A DNA stretch of 64,000 nt from Delftia sp. PS-11. Its GTDB lineage: Bacteria; Pseudomonadota; Gammaproteobacteria; Burkholderiales; Burkholderiaceae_C. The DNA lies in NCBI RefSeq assembly GCF_029870285.1, contig NZ_JACSYA010000002.1, positions 1 to 64,000 on the forward strand. The letters run 5' to 3'. Positions within the stretch are counted from its first letter, which is position 1, and each line of letters begins with the position of its first letter. The translations under genes and the position numbers were made by a program. Below the pieces are notes generated by a model. It was not told where the DNA came from, ran no database searches, and was given only the letters and a program-made list of their open reading frames with translations. Shown piece after piece: positions 16,216 through 26,128 of the stretch.

Positions 16216-17583
16216 TCAACCTGCGCGCGACAGCGCCACGGCGCGGTCCACCATCTGCGGGGCTTCGCCGAGGTAGTTGCGCGGGTCGGTCAGCCGCTGC
16301 AGCGCTGCAAGGTCCAGATGGGCCGTGACCTCGGGCAGGCGCGCCAGGGCCTCGGCCAGCGTGCCGCCTTCTGCATTCACGCTGCGGCAGGCGGCATAGA
16401 CGATGTCGTGCGCCTGCTGGCGGCCTGTGTGTGGCGCCAGGCCCATCATCACGGCCTCGGCGACGATCAGTCCGTCGGTCATGTCCAGGTTGCGCGCCAT
16501 GCGCTCTGGGTTGACGATGAGGCCGGCGAGCATGAAGCGCGCCTGGTGCAGGGCGCCGGCCGTGAGCACGAAGCTCTCGGGCAGGGCCACCCATTCGGCA
16601 TGCCAGGGGCCGGTGGCGCGCTCCAGGTCCTGGACCATGGCGTCCAGCATCAGCCCTGCATGCTGGCGCACGGCCTTGGAAGCGGCCAGCATCAGTTCGC
16701 TGGAGATGGCATTGCGCTTTTGCGGCATGGTGCTGCTGGCGCCGCGCCCCGTGACAAAGGGCTCGAACACCTCGCCGAACTCGGTGGACGACAGCAGCAT
16801 CACGTCATACGCGATCTTGCCCAGCGACCCCGTGACCAGGGCCAGGAAGTTCACGGCCTCGGCCAGCCCGTCGCGCGCCACATGCCAGGTGGTGGCGGGC
16901 ACGCCCAGGCCCAGCTCCTGCATCAGCAGCTGCTGCACCTCCAGACCCCGGCCGCCCAGCGAGGCCAGCGTGCCCGCAGCTCCCGCGAACTGGCCCACCA
17001 GCACGCGCGGGCGCAGCTCCTTCAGGCGCTGGGCATGGCGGTCGAACATGGCCAGCCAGATGGCGGCCTTGTAGCCGAAGGTGACGGGCAGGGCATGCTG
17101 CAGATGGGTGCGGCCTGCCATGGGCGTGTCGCGGTGGCGCTCGGCCAGATCGGCCAGGATGGTGCGCAGCGCGGCAATGTCGGCATCGACCAAATCCAGC
17201 GCATCGCGCACCTGCAGCACCGTGGCCGTATCCATGATGTCCTGGGTGGTCGCGCCCCAGTGGATGTAGCGGCCGGCCTCGCCGCACTGCTTCACAAGCT
17301 GGTGCACCAGCGGCAGGATGGGGTAGCCGACAATGTCGGTCTCCTTGCGCAGCAGCTCGAAGTCCAGGGCTTCGAGGCTGCAGCGCTGCGCGATCTCCTG
17401 TGCCGCTTCGGCGGGGATCACGCCGCATCGCCCCTGGGCGCGGGCCAGCGCGACCTCGACATCGATGTAGCGTGACACCAGCGCGCTGTCAGCGAAGATG
17501 GCGCGCATGGCCGGCGTGCCGAAAGCGTCGCGGAACAGCAGCGAGTCGATGGCGGTGCTGGAGGCGAAGGATGGAATGGTCAT
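16216..17583 (-). CDS. Adenylosuccinate lyase/PcaB-like lyase of the fumarase superfamily
   Basis: A 455-residue lyase of the PurB/PcaB branch. The catalytic loop reads GASSTMPQKRNAISSE near residues 277-292, and the catalytic-His region is GRTHLQHALPVTFG near 155. PcaB (3-carboxy-cis,cis-muconate cycloisomerase) and several amino-succinate lyases share this pattern. No protocatechuate genes are nearby, so a dedicated beta-elimination releasing fumarate is at least as likely as cycloisomerisation. It is first in the operon, 97 nt from the divergent GntR regulator gene. Confidence 0.82.
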   Translation of the reverse strand: MTIPSFASSTAIDSLLFRDAFGTPAMRAIFADSALVSRYIDVEVALARAQGRCGVIPAEAAQEIAQRCSLEALDFELLRKETDIVGYPILPLVHQLVKQCGEAGRYIHWGATTQDIMDTATVLQVRDALDLVDADIAALRTILADLAERHRDTPMAGRTHLQHALPVTFGYKAAIWLAMFDRHAQRLKELRPRVLVGQFAGAAGTLASLGGRGLEVQQLLMQELGLGVPATTWHVARDGLAEAVNFLALVTGSLGKIAYDVMLLSSTEFGEVFEPFVTGRGASSTMPQKRNAISSELMLAASKAVRQHAGLMLDAMVQDLERATGPWHAEWVALPESFVLTAGALHQARFMLAGLIVNPERMARNLDMTDGLIVAEAVMMGLAPHTGRQQAHDIVYAACRSVNAEGGTLAEALARLPEVTAHLDLAALQRLTDPRNYLGEAPQMVDRAVALSRAG

Positions 17584-17628
17584 GGAGTGGCTTTGCGATT
17601 AAGTTCGGACATATTGTTATTTTTATTT

Positions 17629-17640
17629 ATGTACGTACAT
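17629..17640. promoter_or_regulatory. Palindromic operator candidate in the lyase/GntR divergent promoter
   Basis: ATGTACGTACAT is a perfect 12-bp palindrome in the middle of the 97-bp divergent gap, next to an AT-rich stretch (TATTGTTATTTTTATTTAT) that can hold the lyase promoter. Members of the GntR/HutC class bind short palindromes rich in GT/AC steps. Regulation of both directions by the adjacent regulator is inferred. Confidence 0.6.
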
Positions 17641-17680
17641 TACGAAAATCAGGGTTTGCCTGGGGTGGAGGCCTGCGCCC

Positions 17681-18427
17681 ATGGCTGAGACACGCTATGC
17701 CCAGGTGGCGCGCGACCTGTCCGAGCGCATCGCCTCGGGCGAATACGCCGTGGGCGGCCTGCTGCCCACCGAGCTGGAGCTGTGCGACCGCTACGGTGTG
17801 AGCCGCCACACGGTGCGCGCGGCGATTGCCGAGCTGCAGCAGTCGGGGCTGGTGTCGCGGCGCAAGAAGGTGGGCACGCGCGTGGAGGCAGCCATGCCGA
17901 ATGCGCACTACCGCCAGGCGCTGACTTCGCTGGAGGATCTGGTGCAGTTCGGCGCCACCCATGTGCGCGAGGTCCGGCGCATCGAGGAGGTGGTGCTGGA
18001 CCAGGACCTGGCTGCCGAGCTGGACTGCCCGCCCGGCAGCCGGTGGCTGGCCATCTGCAGCCTGCGCCGCGATGGCGCCGCGCCACACCTGCCGATTGCC
18101 TGGACCGTGGTTTATGTGGATGCGCAGCGCTTCGACACGCAGGATCTGGCGCAGCGCGTGCGCGCCGCCCCTGACATGCTGATCAGCAGCCTGCTGGAGC
18201 AGCATTACGGCCTGCGCATCGCCCGGGTGCGCCAGGCCATGGCGGGCGCGCTGATTCCCGAGTCCCTGGCAGACGAGCTGCAAGTGCCTGCAGGGTCAGC
18301 GGCGCTGAAGATCGTGCGCCGCTACCTGGACACCGAGGGGGAGCTGATGGACCTGAGCGTGACGCTGCACCCGGCCAGCCGCTATACCTTGCATACGCAG
18401 CTGGACCGGAATGTGGCCAGCGTCTAG
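17681..18427 (+). CDS. GntR family transcriptional regulator (HutC subfamily)
   Basis: A 248-residue regulator. The winged helix is at residues 1-70 with the GntR hallmark LPTELELCDRYGVSRHTVRA, followed by a UTRA ligand-binding domain (about 85-240) ending in VRRYLDTEGELMDLSVTLHP. It is divergent from the lyase-Bug-fumarase operon and is its probable repressor, with the operon substrate or an intermediate as effector. It ends 3 nt from the convergent ABC transporter gene. Confidence 0.9.
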   Translation: MAETRYAQVARDLSERIASGEYAVGGLLPTELELCDRYGVSRHTVRAAIAELQQSGLVSRRKKVGTRVEAAMPNAHYRQALTSLEDLVQFGATHVREVRRIEEVVLDQDLAAELDCPPGSRWLAICSLRRDGAAPHLPIAWTVVYVDAQRFDTQDLAQRVRAAPDMLISSLLEQHYGLRIARVRQAMAGALIPESLADELQVPAGSAALKIVRRYLDTEGELMDLSVTLHPASRYTLHTQLDRNVASV

Positions 18428-18430
18428 CCT

Positions 18431-20287
<1,857 letters not shown>

Positions 20288-20384
20288 GATTTGTGTACTC
20301 CTTGTGCTTGCCATCCTAGGGCCGGGTTTGCCCCATGCCTGGCAAGCATGACCTTGCCGCGCAACATGGTTTGTCAGAAATCTC

Positions 20385-20403
20385 CACACAAATGCCTTGT
20401 GTG
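20385..20403. repeat. 7-bp inverted repeat upstream of the ABC exporter gene
   Basis: CACACAA/TTGTGTG (20385-20391 and 20397-20403, loop ATGCC) sits about 100 nt upstream of the exporter start in the 237-bp gap between it and the cysK terminator. It is a possible operator. No clear promoter could be assigned. Confidence 0.35.
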
Positions 20404-20525
20404 CAGTGCGTCCATCGCCGCAGCCATGGTGTGATTGTCCGGGCGCGCAGGCAGTCCGTTGTGCGTGAACCGCCAACGCTGCATGCCTGCTTTGACAACA
20501 ATGCCCTGACCGTAGCGGCGGGCCA

Positions 20526-20549
20526 AAGAAAAAGGCCCCGAAGGGCCTT
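20526..20549 (-). terminator. Intrinsic terminator after cysK
   Basis: Read on the minus strand, AAGGCCC-TTCG-GGGCCTT is followed by TTTTCTTT. The 7-bp stem (20543-20549 with 20532-20538) carries a UUCG tetraloop, about 25 nt past the cysK stop. Confidence 0.85.
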
Positions 20550-20574
20550 GGCTCTGGTGCGCTGCTGTCCGCCA

Positions 20575-21492
20575 TCAGGCAGGCAGGAAGCCTTCCACCG
20601 ACAGGTAGCGCTCGCCCGTGTCGTAGTTGAAGCCCAGAATCCGGGCGCCTGCGGGCAGCTCGGGCAGCTTCTGCGCAATGGCGGCCAGCGTGGCGCCCGA
20701 GGAGATGCCCACCAGCAGGCCTTCCTCGCGGGCCGAGCGGCGGGCGTATTCGCGGGCCGGCTCGGCCTCGACCTGGATCACGCCGTCCAGCAGGCTGGTG
20801 TCCAGGTTCTTGGGCACGAAGCCCGCGCCAATGCCCTGGATGGGGTGGGGCGACGGCTGGCCGCCCGAGATCACGGGCGATGCAGCAGGCTCCACGGCGA
20901 AGACCTTGAGCTGCGGGAACCGGGCCTTGAGCACCTTGGCCACGCCCGAGAGGTGGCCGCCCGTGCCCACGCCGGTGATCAGCACGTCCAGCCCCTCGGG
21001 GAAGTCGGCCAGGATTTCCTGGGCCGTGGTGCGCACATGCACATCGACGTTGGCCGGGTTTTCGAACTGCTGAGGAATCCAGGCGCCGGGCGTCTGCCCG
21101 GCCAGTTCCTGGGCGCGTGCGATGGCGCCCTTCATGCCCTTTTCCTTGGGCGTGAGGTCGAAGCTGGCGCCATAGGCCAGCATCAGGCGGCGGCGCTCGA
21201 TGCTCATGCTCTCGGGCATGACCAGGATGAGCTTGTAGCCCTTGACGGCCGCGACCAGGGCCAGGCCCACGCCGGTGTTGCCGCTGGTGGGCTCGATGAT
21301 GGTGCCACCCGGCTGGAGCGCGCCGGATTTCTCCGCATCCTCGACCATGGCCAGCGCGATGCGGTCCTTGATGGAGCCGCCCGGATTGCCGCGCTCGGAC
21401 TTGACCCAGACATTGGCGCCTGCGCCGAACAGGCGGTTGATGCGCACATGGGGTGTTTTGCCAATCGTTTGCAGGATGTTGTCAGCTCTCAT
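20575..21492 (-). CDS. cysK: Cysteine synthase A (O-acetylserine sulfhydrylase)
   Basis: A 305-residue PLP enzyme making cysteine from O-acetylserine and sulfide. The PLP lysine is in [12 protein letters not shown] near residue 42. The substrate loop EPTSGNTG is near 68-75, the phosphate loop [10 protein letters not shown] near 176, and [12 protein letters not shown] is near 222, a CysK-type feature. GGAGG stands 4 nt before the ATG at 21492. It is a single gene with its own terminator. CysM is the alternative, but the MSIERR and [10 protein letters not shown] motifs favour CysK. Confidence 0.87.
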   Translation of the reverse strand: MRADNILQTIGKTPHVRINRLFGAGANVWVKSERGNPGGSIKDRIALAMVEDAEKSGALQPGGTIIEPTSGNTGVGLALVAAVKGYKLILVMPESMSIERRRLMLAYGASFDLTPKEKGMKGAIARAQELAGQTPGAWIPQQFENPANVDVHVRTTAQEILADFPEGLDVLITGVGTGGHLSGVAKVLKARFPQLKVFAVEPAASPVISGGQPSPHPIQGIGAGFVPKNLDTSLLDGVIQVEAEPAREYARRSAREEGLLVGISSGATLAAIAQKLPELPAGARILGFNYDTGERYLSVEGFLPA

Positions 21493-21564
21493 CGGACCTC
21501 CGCGAATAGGTGGTGGTGGGACAGTGGTCGGGTGCGCAGCGGGCCTGCGCGTTCAGAGCATTGT

Positions 21565-21600
21565 GCACGCAGGCTTTCTGCATGCAGGCTATATCGATAT
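21565..21600. promoter_or_regulatory. Direct repeats and ATATCGATAT palindrome upstream of cysK
   Basis: GCACGCAGGCT (21565-21575) and GCATGCAGGCT (21580-21590) form a 15-bp-period direct repeat, followed by the 10-bp palindrome ATATCGATAT (21591-21600). On the minus strand CACAAT (21560-21565) could be the cysK -10. The repeats would then lie in the spacer/-35 zone, where an activator such as CysB binds. The assignment is speculative. Confidence 0.35.
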
Positions 21601-21647
21601 GGCGGCCCGGGGGCTTGCGCCGACCGCGCCGCCTGCATGGCCTTGCC

Positions 21648-23021
21648 TCAAGCCCGTGCCAGCAACAGCTCCACCGCCAGGGCCACCGACAGCAGGCGCC
21701 GGTCCTGGCCGCCCAGGCCCGCCAGGCTCAGGCCCACGGGCGCCTGGCCGCTCTGGTGGCAGGGCAGCGAGATGGCGCAGCCGTCGAGGAAGTTGATCAG
21801 CGTGGGATTGCGCAGCATCAGGCCGTTGGCGCTGAAGTAGGCTTCGTCGCTGCCTGCCAGGTCGGCGATCCTGGGCGCCACCACGGGCACGGTGGGCATC
21901 ACCAGCAGGTCGTAGTCGGCCATTTGCGCGCTGACCGCCGCGATCCACTGCCGGCGGCGCGCCAGCAGGTCGATGAAGTCGGCGGCGCTGATGTCCTTGC
22001 CGCGCAGGATGCGCGTGCCCACGCGCGGATCGTACTCCGCCAGGCGCGTGGCGATGTGGCCCCGGTGCCAGGCCCAGGCTTCGGCAGCAGTCAACCCTCC
22101 TTGGGCATTGATCTGTGCCAGCTCGCCAAAGGGGGCGACTGCCGCATGGGTGATGTGCGCTCCGGCCCGGGACAGCCGGGACAGCGCGCTGTCCCAGGCA
22201 GCGGCCACCGCGTCGTCCATGCCATCGAGCACCACGTTGGTGGGCGCCAGCAGGCGCAGGCCCTGCAGCGGCGCGGCATGCAGATCATCCCACTGGCCCG
22301 GTGGCTGCCCCGATAGGATGGCATCCAGCGTGGCGCAGCAGCGCACGCTGGGGGCCAGCGGGCCGATGGAGTCCAGATGGGCCGACAGGGGCAGCACGCC
22401 CTCCATGGGCACGCGGCGCGCCGTGGGCTTGAAGCCCGTCAGGCCGCACAGCGCCGAGGGAATGCGCACCGAGCCGCCCGTGTCCGAGCCGATGGCAGCC
22501 ATGGCCATGCCATCGGTCACCGAGATGGCCGCCCCCGAGGACGAGCCGCCCGGAATGCGGCCGCCGTCCACCTCGCGCTGCCAGGGGTTGCGCGGCGTGC
22601 CGTAGTGCGGATTCAGCCCCAGGCCCGAGTAGGCGAACTCGGTCATGTTGGTCGTGCCCATGATGATGGCGCCAGCCTGGCGCAGCCGCCGCACCACTTC
22701 GGCCGTGCGCTGCGCGGGCGGCGCCTCTGCCAGCAGGCGCGAGCCAGCCAGTGTGGGAAAGCCCTCGATGTCGAAAAGGTCCTTGACCGAGATGGGCAGC
22801 CCTTCGACAGGCGAGCGCGCCAGGCCTGCGGCGCGCAGCGTATCGCTGGCCCGGGCTTCGGCCAGTGCGCTCCCCTGGAAGACACGTGTGAAGACATGGG
22901 GGCCTTCTCCCGCCATGGCCCGGCCCAGTGCCTGGTCTGTCAGCTGTACAGAGGTGGTGCTGCCCTGATCCAGGCGCCGCGATGCCTGTGCCAGGGTAGA
23001 GGGTGAAAAGGCTGTTGTCAT
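21648..23021 (-). CDS. Amidase (amidase-signature family)
   Basis: A 457-residue amidase. The Ser-cisSer-Lys machinery is visible as Lys in LPISVKDLFDIEG near residue 79, GGSSSGAAISV near 155 and GSDTGGSVRIPSALCG near 178. The start at 23021 is taken at MTTAFSPSTL with AGGA 7 nt upstream; a longer frame to 23171 would run into rnpB. Family members hydrolyse aliphatic, aryl or indole acetamides or allophanate, and the substrate is not predictable here. It is transcribed divergently from rnpB. Confidence 0.88.
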   Translation of the reverse strand: MTTAFSPSTLAQASRRLDQGSTTSVQLTDQALGRAMAGEGPHVFTRVFQGSALAEARASDTLRAAGLARSPVEGLPISVKDLFDIEGFPTLAGSRLLAEAPPAQRTAEVVRRLRQAGAIIMGTTNMTEFAYSGLGLNPHYGTPRNPWQREVDGGRIPGGSSSGAAISVTDGMAMAAIGSDTGGSVRIPSALCGLTGFKPTARRVPMEGVLPLSAHLDSIGPLAPSVRCCATLDAILSGQPPGQWDDLHAAPLQGLRLLAPTNVVLDGMDDAVAAAWDSALSRLSRAGAHITHAAVAPFGELAQINAQGGLTAAEAWAWHRGHIATRLAEYDPRVGTRILRGKDISAADFIDLLARRRQWIAAVSAQMADYDLLVMPTVPVVAPRIADLAGSDEAYFSANGLMLRNPTLINFLDGCAISLPCHQSGQAPVGLSLAGLGGQDRRLLSVALAVELLLARA

Positions 23022-23089
23022 CTGGAGGTCCTGTGTCTGTGAAAACGGCGCCGGCTGCGCAGATCGTACAGATCCCCGGCCGACTGCGC

Positions 23090-23095
23090 GATAAT
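23090..23095 (+). promoter_or_regulatory. rnpB: -10 element of the rnpB promoter
   Basis: GATAAT at 23090-23095 lies 7 nt before the first base of RNase P helix P1 at 23103, the right distance for a sigma-70 -10. The -35 region is poor (CGTACA at 23065-23070, 19-bp spacer). Confidence 0.55.
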
Positions 23096-23102
23096 CCTGC
23101 CT

Positions 23103-23535
23103 GTGAAGCACGCCAGACCGCCGCTGGTGCAATCGTGGAAACACGGCACTGGAGGAACGTCCGGACTGCACAGGGCAGCGTAGCAGCTAACGGCTGTCCA
23201 CCGCGAGGTGAGGATCAGAGCAACAGAGACGAGTTTGGATGGAGCAATTCCCCCCGGGTGCTCTGTGGGCCGGCGTAAGCCGTGCCGGCTGGCGCAAGCC
23301 AGACGGTCCATGCGCAAGCATGGAGCCCACAGCCACCTTGGACGGGAACCGTCCAAGGTGAAACGGGCAATCTCTACGCGCAGCAATACCAAGTAGGCAC
23401 ACGTTGACGGGGCCCCCGGAGTGTGCGGGTAGGTAGCACCGAGCCGGGTGGCGACACCCGGCCCAGATTAATGGCGGTCACATGCGGGCAACCGCGTGCA
23501 CAGAATCCGGCTTATCGGCGCGCTTCACACTTTTT
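23103..23535 (+). ncRNA. rnpB: RNase P RNA (M1 RNA, class A) with terminal U-tract
   Basis: The catalytic RNA of RNase P, which trims tRNA 5' ends. Conserved CR-I is seen as GAGGAACGTCCGGACT followed by CACAGGGCAG, and CR-V near the 3' end as CACAGAATCCGGCTTA. Helix P1 closes the molecule: GTGAAGC-A-CGCC at 23103-23114 pairs with GGCG-C-GCTTCAC at 23517-23528. TTTTT at 23531-23535 follows, so P1 and the U-tract end the transcript. The RNA body of about 426 nt is slightly longer than the usual 350-400, with GC-rich extra hairpins around 23270-23360. Confidence 0.95.
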
Positions 23536-23539
23536 CCAT

Positions 23540-23560
23540 CGCGGTGCCGCAGGCACCGCG
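23540..23560 (-). terminator. Hairpin just after the pseudouridine-synthase-like gene
   Basis: CGCGGTGCC/GGCACCGCG is a perfect 9-bp stem with a 3-nt loop, immediately after the stop of the gene ending at 23562. On the minus strand it is followed by ATGGAAAAAG, not a T-run, so it is a weak terminator at best. Confidence 0.4.
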
Positions 23561-23561
23561 T

Positions 23562-24305
23562 TCAGAACCGCTCCCAGGGCATCAGGTAGCGCCACTGTCC
23601 CTCGGGCACCTTGGCCAGCGAGATGCGGCCGATGCGCTGGCGGCGCAGGCTGACCACGGTCAGGCCGACTTCGGCGCACATGGCCTCGATCTCGTCGGGG
23701 GCGATGCCCTTGAGCGCAAAGCGCAGATGGTTCTCGTTTTGCCAGCTCACGCGGCAGGGCGGCAGCTGGCGCTTGCCGATGGGCAGGCCCGCCTTCATCA
23801 GCTCCAGGCCGTCCTCATGGATCTTGCCCTCGACGCCGACGATGCATTCCTGCTCCAGCCACATGCCATCTTCGGCCAGCTTGCGCGCCACGCGCCGGTC
23901 CTGGGTGTAGACAATGAGGCCGCTGGCCGGCAGGGGCAGCGGCAGGAAGGACTCCAGGTTCTTGAAGTGCTGTGCCAGCACCAGCAGCGGCATGGGCGTG
24001 TCCACCTCGGCCATGCTGGCTTCGCTCAGCAGCGAATGCGCGCTGCGCACCCGGCCATAGGGCTTGCCCTGGGTATAGCCCGCAGGCTTGTGCATCAGCA
24101 GGGTGACGGGCGGCACGGCCTCGGGGCGCGCGCCTTTGCGCAGCGTGACCTGCTGGTCGGGGCGCACGCGCGTCTCGGGCAACTGCACGAGCTTGCCGTC
24201 CACCTCGACATTGCCGGCGGCGATGTGCAGCTCGGCCTCCCGGCGCGAGCATTGTTCCTGTTCGGCCAGGCGCTTGGCCAGGCGAACGCTTTCAGATTCA
24301 GACAT
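23562..24305 (-). CDS. RsuA/RluF-like S4-domain protein lacking the catalytic Asp
   Basis: A 247-residue protein built like an rRNA pseudouridine synthase: S4 RNA-binding domain at 8-60 (AKRLAEQEQCSRREAELHI), then the fold entry LLMHKPAGYTQGKPYG. The catalytic motif GRLDxxSxGL is replaced by FLPLPLPASGL near 120-130, so the essential Asp is absent, and the NRQIRRM region reads PDEIEAMC. It may bind rRNA without modifying it, or use an unusual active site. It is a single gene between rnpB and the NUDIX-MBL gene. Confidence 0.75.
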   Translation of the reverse strand: MSESESVRLAKRLAEQEQCSRREAELHIAAGNVEVDGKLVQLPETRVRPDQQVTLRKGARPEAVPPVTLLMHKPAGYTQGKPYGRVRSAHSLLSEASMAEVDTPMPLLVLAQHFKNLESFLPLPLPASGLIVYTQDRRVARKLAEDGMWLEQECIVGVEGKIHEDGLELMKAGLPIGKRQLPPCRVSWQNENHLRFALKGIAPDEIEAMCAEVGLTVVSLRRQRIGRISLAKVPEGQWRYLMPWERF

Positions 24306-24348
24306 GCGCGCAGCTTAACCAGATCAGCGGCGCCGCGCGCGCTGTCGG

Positions 24349-26013
24349 TCATTGCCTGCCGCACAGGGCGCGGATGCGCTCCACATGGGCCAGCAGCGAG
24401 CGCTCGGCGATGGGCCACAGATGCCGGGGGGCGTCTTCATAGGCCAGGCGCACCCAGTCCTGCACGCTGCCATCGGGCAGCTGTCGCATGGCGGCCAGCA
24501 CCCTGGCCTCGCGCGCCAGCCGGTGGGCCTTGAGCCTGGCGATGGCCTGGCGCGCAAAACCCAGCACATAGCCGTGGGCCGGAAGAATAAACTGCACGCC
24601 ATGCCCGGCACACAATGCATCGAGCCTGTCCAGCGAGTCGATGTAGTCGCGCATATTGCCGTCCGGCGGGTCGATGATGGTGGTGCTGCCGTTGAGGATG
24701 TGGTCGCCGCTGAACAGCAGGGCGTCTTCTTCCAGCAGAAAGCACACATGGTTGGCCGCGTGGCCGGGGGTGAAGACCGCCTGCAGCGTGTGGGTGGCGC
24801 CGCCCTGGGCGTCCTGCAGCACGATGCGCTGGCCGTGCGCCAGTGCGTAGTCGGGCGTGAAGTGGCTGGCCGGCCGGGCGGTGGGTGCCGAAGGCAGGCC
24901 GCCGATGGCCGGGCGCGGCCGGCCCGCCTGCACGGCCAGCGCCTGCAGCAGCGCGGCGCCCGGCGAGTGGTCGGCATGGGAGTGCGTGCACAGAATGTGG
25001 CGGATATCGCCGCCGGCCGCATCGAACAGGCGCTGCACATGCGCGGCGTCGGCAGGGCCGGGGTCGATGGCGGCGTAGCCCGTGGCCGCATCGCCCACCA
25101 GGTAGCTGTTGGTGCCGGGGCCGGTCATGACGCCGGGGTTGGGCGCCGTCAGGCGCAGCAGGTTCTTGCGCAGCGGCACGGCGCGCTCGCTTTGCCAGTC
25201 CAGCGTGTGCAGGATCTGGCCGTCGGGGCAGACCAGCTCCAGTTCGCCGAAGGGCGCCTCGTCTTCCATATGGCGCGCCTCCTTGCCGTTGAGCCAGCCC
25301 GTGCGCGGGCAGCACTGCCACAGCGGCTGCTCACCTGCCAGGGCATCCAGCACGGCGCGCGTGTCGGCAAAGCGGCTGAGCCGGTCCAGCGTGCGGATGG
25401 TCGGGAAAATCATGGGGAAGCTGCCGGCGCGGTGGCGCTCCAGTGCCTGCTGCGGACGCACCCAGACGGGCTCGAACTGCTCGGAGCCGTCGGCATCGGG
25501 TTCCTGGCCCTCGGGCATGCGTGCCACGAAGAACGGTACATCGAAGCGCCGGGGCTGGTCGCGGTCGGCGGTCCAGTGGGCCAGGTACCACAGGGCGTCC
25601 ACCGCCAGCTTCAGTCCGCGCGCTTCGCACTGGGGCACCAGGGGGGCCTTGCGGTCCAGCGACCGTACATCGTCGGCCGATACCGGCCGGCCCTGCGCAT
25701 CGCGGGCCAGAAGGATGCCCAGCTCCTCGAAGGTCTCGCGCAGCCCCGCGATGGCCTGGGTCAGGCGCAGGCCCTGCTGTGCCGGGCGCGCGCTGGCGCA
25801 GGCATGGGCAGCACCTGTCTCATCCTGCGCCTCGATGCCGCCGCCCGGAAACACATAGGCGCTGGGCACAAAGCTGGCCTTGGGCGAGCGCCGCGTCATC
25901 AGTACCTCAAAGCCATTGCCGTCAGCGCAATCGCGCAGCAGCAGGACGGTGGAGGCCTTGAGCGTATCGACAGGCTGGCGCTGGGGGTGCAGGAGCTGGC
26001 TGGGGCGGTTCAT
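24349..26013 (-). CDS. NUDIX-metallo-beta-lactamase fusion hydrolase (LACTB2-like C-terminal half)
   Basis: A 554-residue two-domain protein. Residues 15-235 form a NUDIX-like domain, with VFPGGGIE near 52 and a NUDIX helix ending RETFEELGI near 92-100. Residues 285-545 form a metallo-beta-lactamase domain with THSHADHSPG as the HxHxDH zinc motif and further ligands in FTPGHAANH and FSGDHIL. Arrangements like this occur in proteobacteria; the substrate may be a CoA or nucleotide derivative. The start at 26013 has no Shine-Dalgarno but has CATAAT exactly 6 nt upstream, suggesting a leaderless mRNA. It is divergent from dapF. Confidence 0.83.
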   Translation of the reverse strand: MNRPSQLLHPQRQPVDTLKASTVLLLRDCADGNGFEVLMTRRSPKASFVPSAYVFPGGGIEAQDETGAAHACASARPAQQGLRLTQAIAGLRETFEELGILLARDAQGRPVSADDVRSLDRKAPLVPQCEARGLKLAVDALWYLAHWTADRDQPRRFDVPFFVARMPEGQEPDADGSEQFEPVWVRPQQALERHRAGSFPMIFPTIRTLDRLSRFADTRAVLDALAGEQPLWQCCPRTGWLNGKEARHMEDEAPFGELELVCPDGQILHTLDWQSERAVPLRKNLLRLTAPNPGVMTGPGTNSYLVGDAATGYAAIDPGPADAAHVQRLFDAAGGDIRHILCTHSHADHSPGAALLQALAVQAGRPRPAIGGLPSAPTARPASHFTPDYALAHGQRIVLQDAQGGATHTLQAVFTPGHAANHVCFLLEEDALLFSGDHILNGSTTIIDPPDGNMRDYIDSLDRLDALCAGHGVQFILPAHGYVLGFARQAIARLKAHRLAREARVLAAMRQLPDGSVQDWVRLAYEDAPRHLWPIAERSLLAHVERIRALCGRQ

Positions 26014-26019
26014 GCCGGC

Positions 26020-26025
26020 ATTATG
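26020..26025 (-). promoter_or_regulatory. -10 hexamer 6 nt before the NUDIX-MBL start
   Basis: CATAAT (5 of 6 to TATAAT) on the minus strand, with spacer GCCGGC, then ATG at 26013. It would put transcription start at or next to the A of the ATG. No good -35 is seen. Confidence 0.5.
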
Positions 26026-26116
26026 CGGACTTGCCCGTGGGCTGCTGTCACGCCGCTGACGCACTGGCCGGTGCAGGGCATGCCCCTGGATTGCACCACG
26101 GATGCCGCACGCGGAG

Positions 26117-26122
26117 GATAAT
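26117..26122 (+). promoter_or_regulatory. -10 hexamer 6 nt before dapF
   Basis: GATAAT, spacer CACAGA, then ATG at 26129. GGAGG at 26113-26117 overlaps it but is 11 nt from the ATG, too far for ideal use. Either a long-spaced ribosome site or a leaderless start is possible. Confidence 0.45.
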
Positions 26123-26128
26123 CACAGA

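Noticed and set aside
16216..17583. Calling the lyase purB or pcaB outright
   Set aside because: Neither purine nor protocatechuate genes adjoin it, and the signature fits both branches; left as a PurB/PcaB-like lyase.
23270..23360. Hairpins in this stretch considered as an independent small RNA or repeat
   Set aside because: They lie inside the RNase P RNA, between its conserved 5' and 3' cores, and are variable helices of that molecule.
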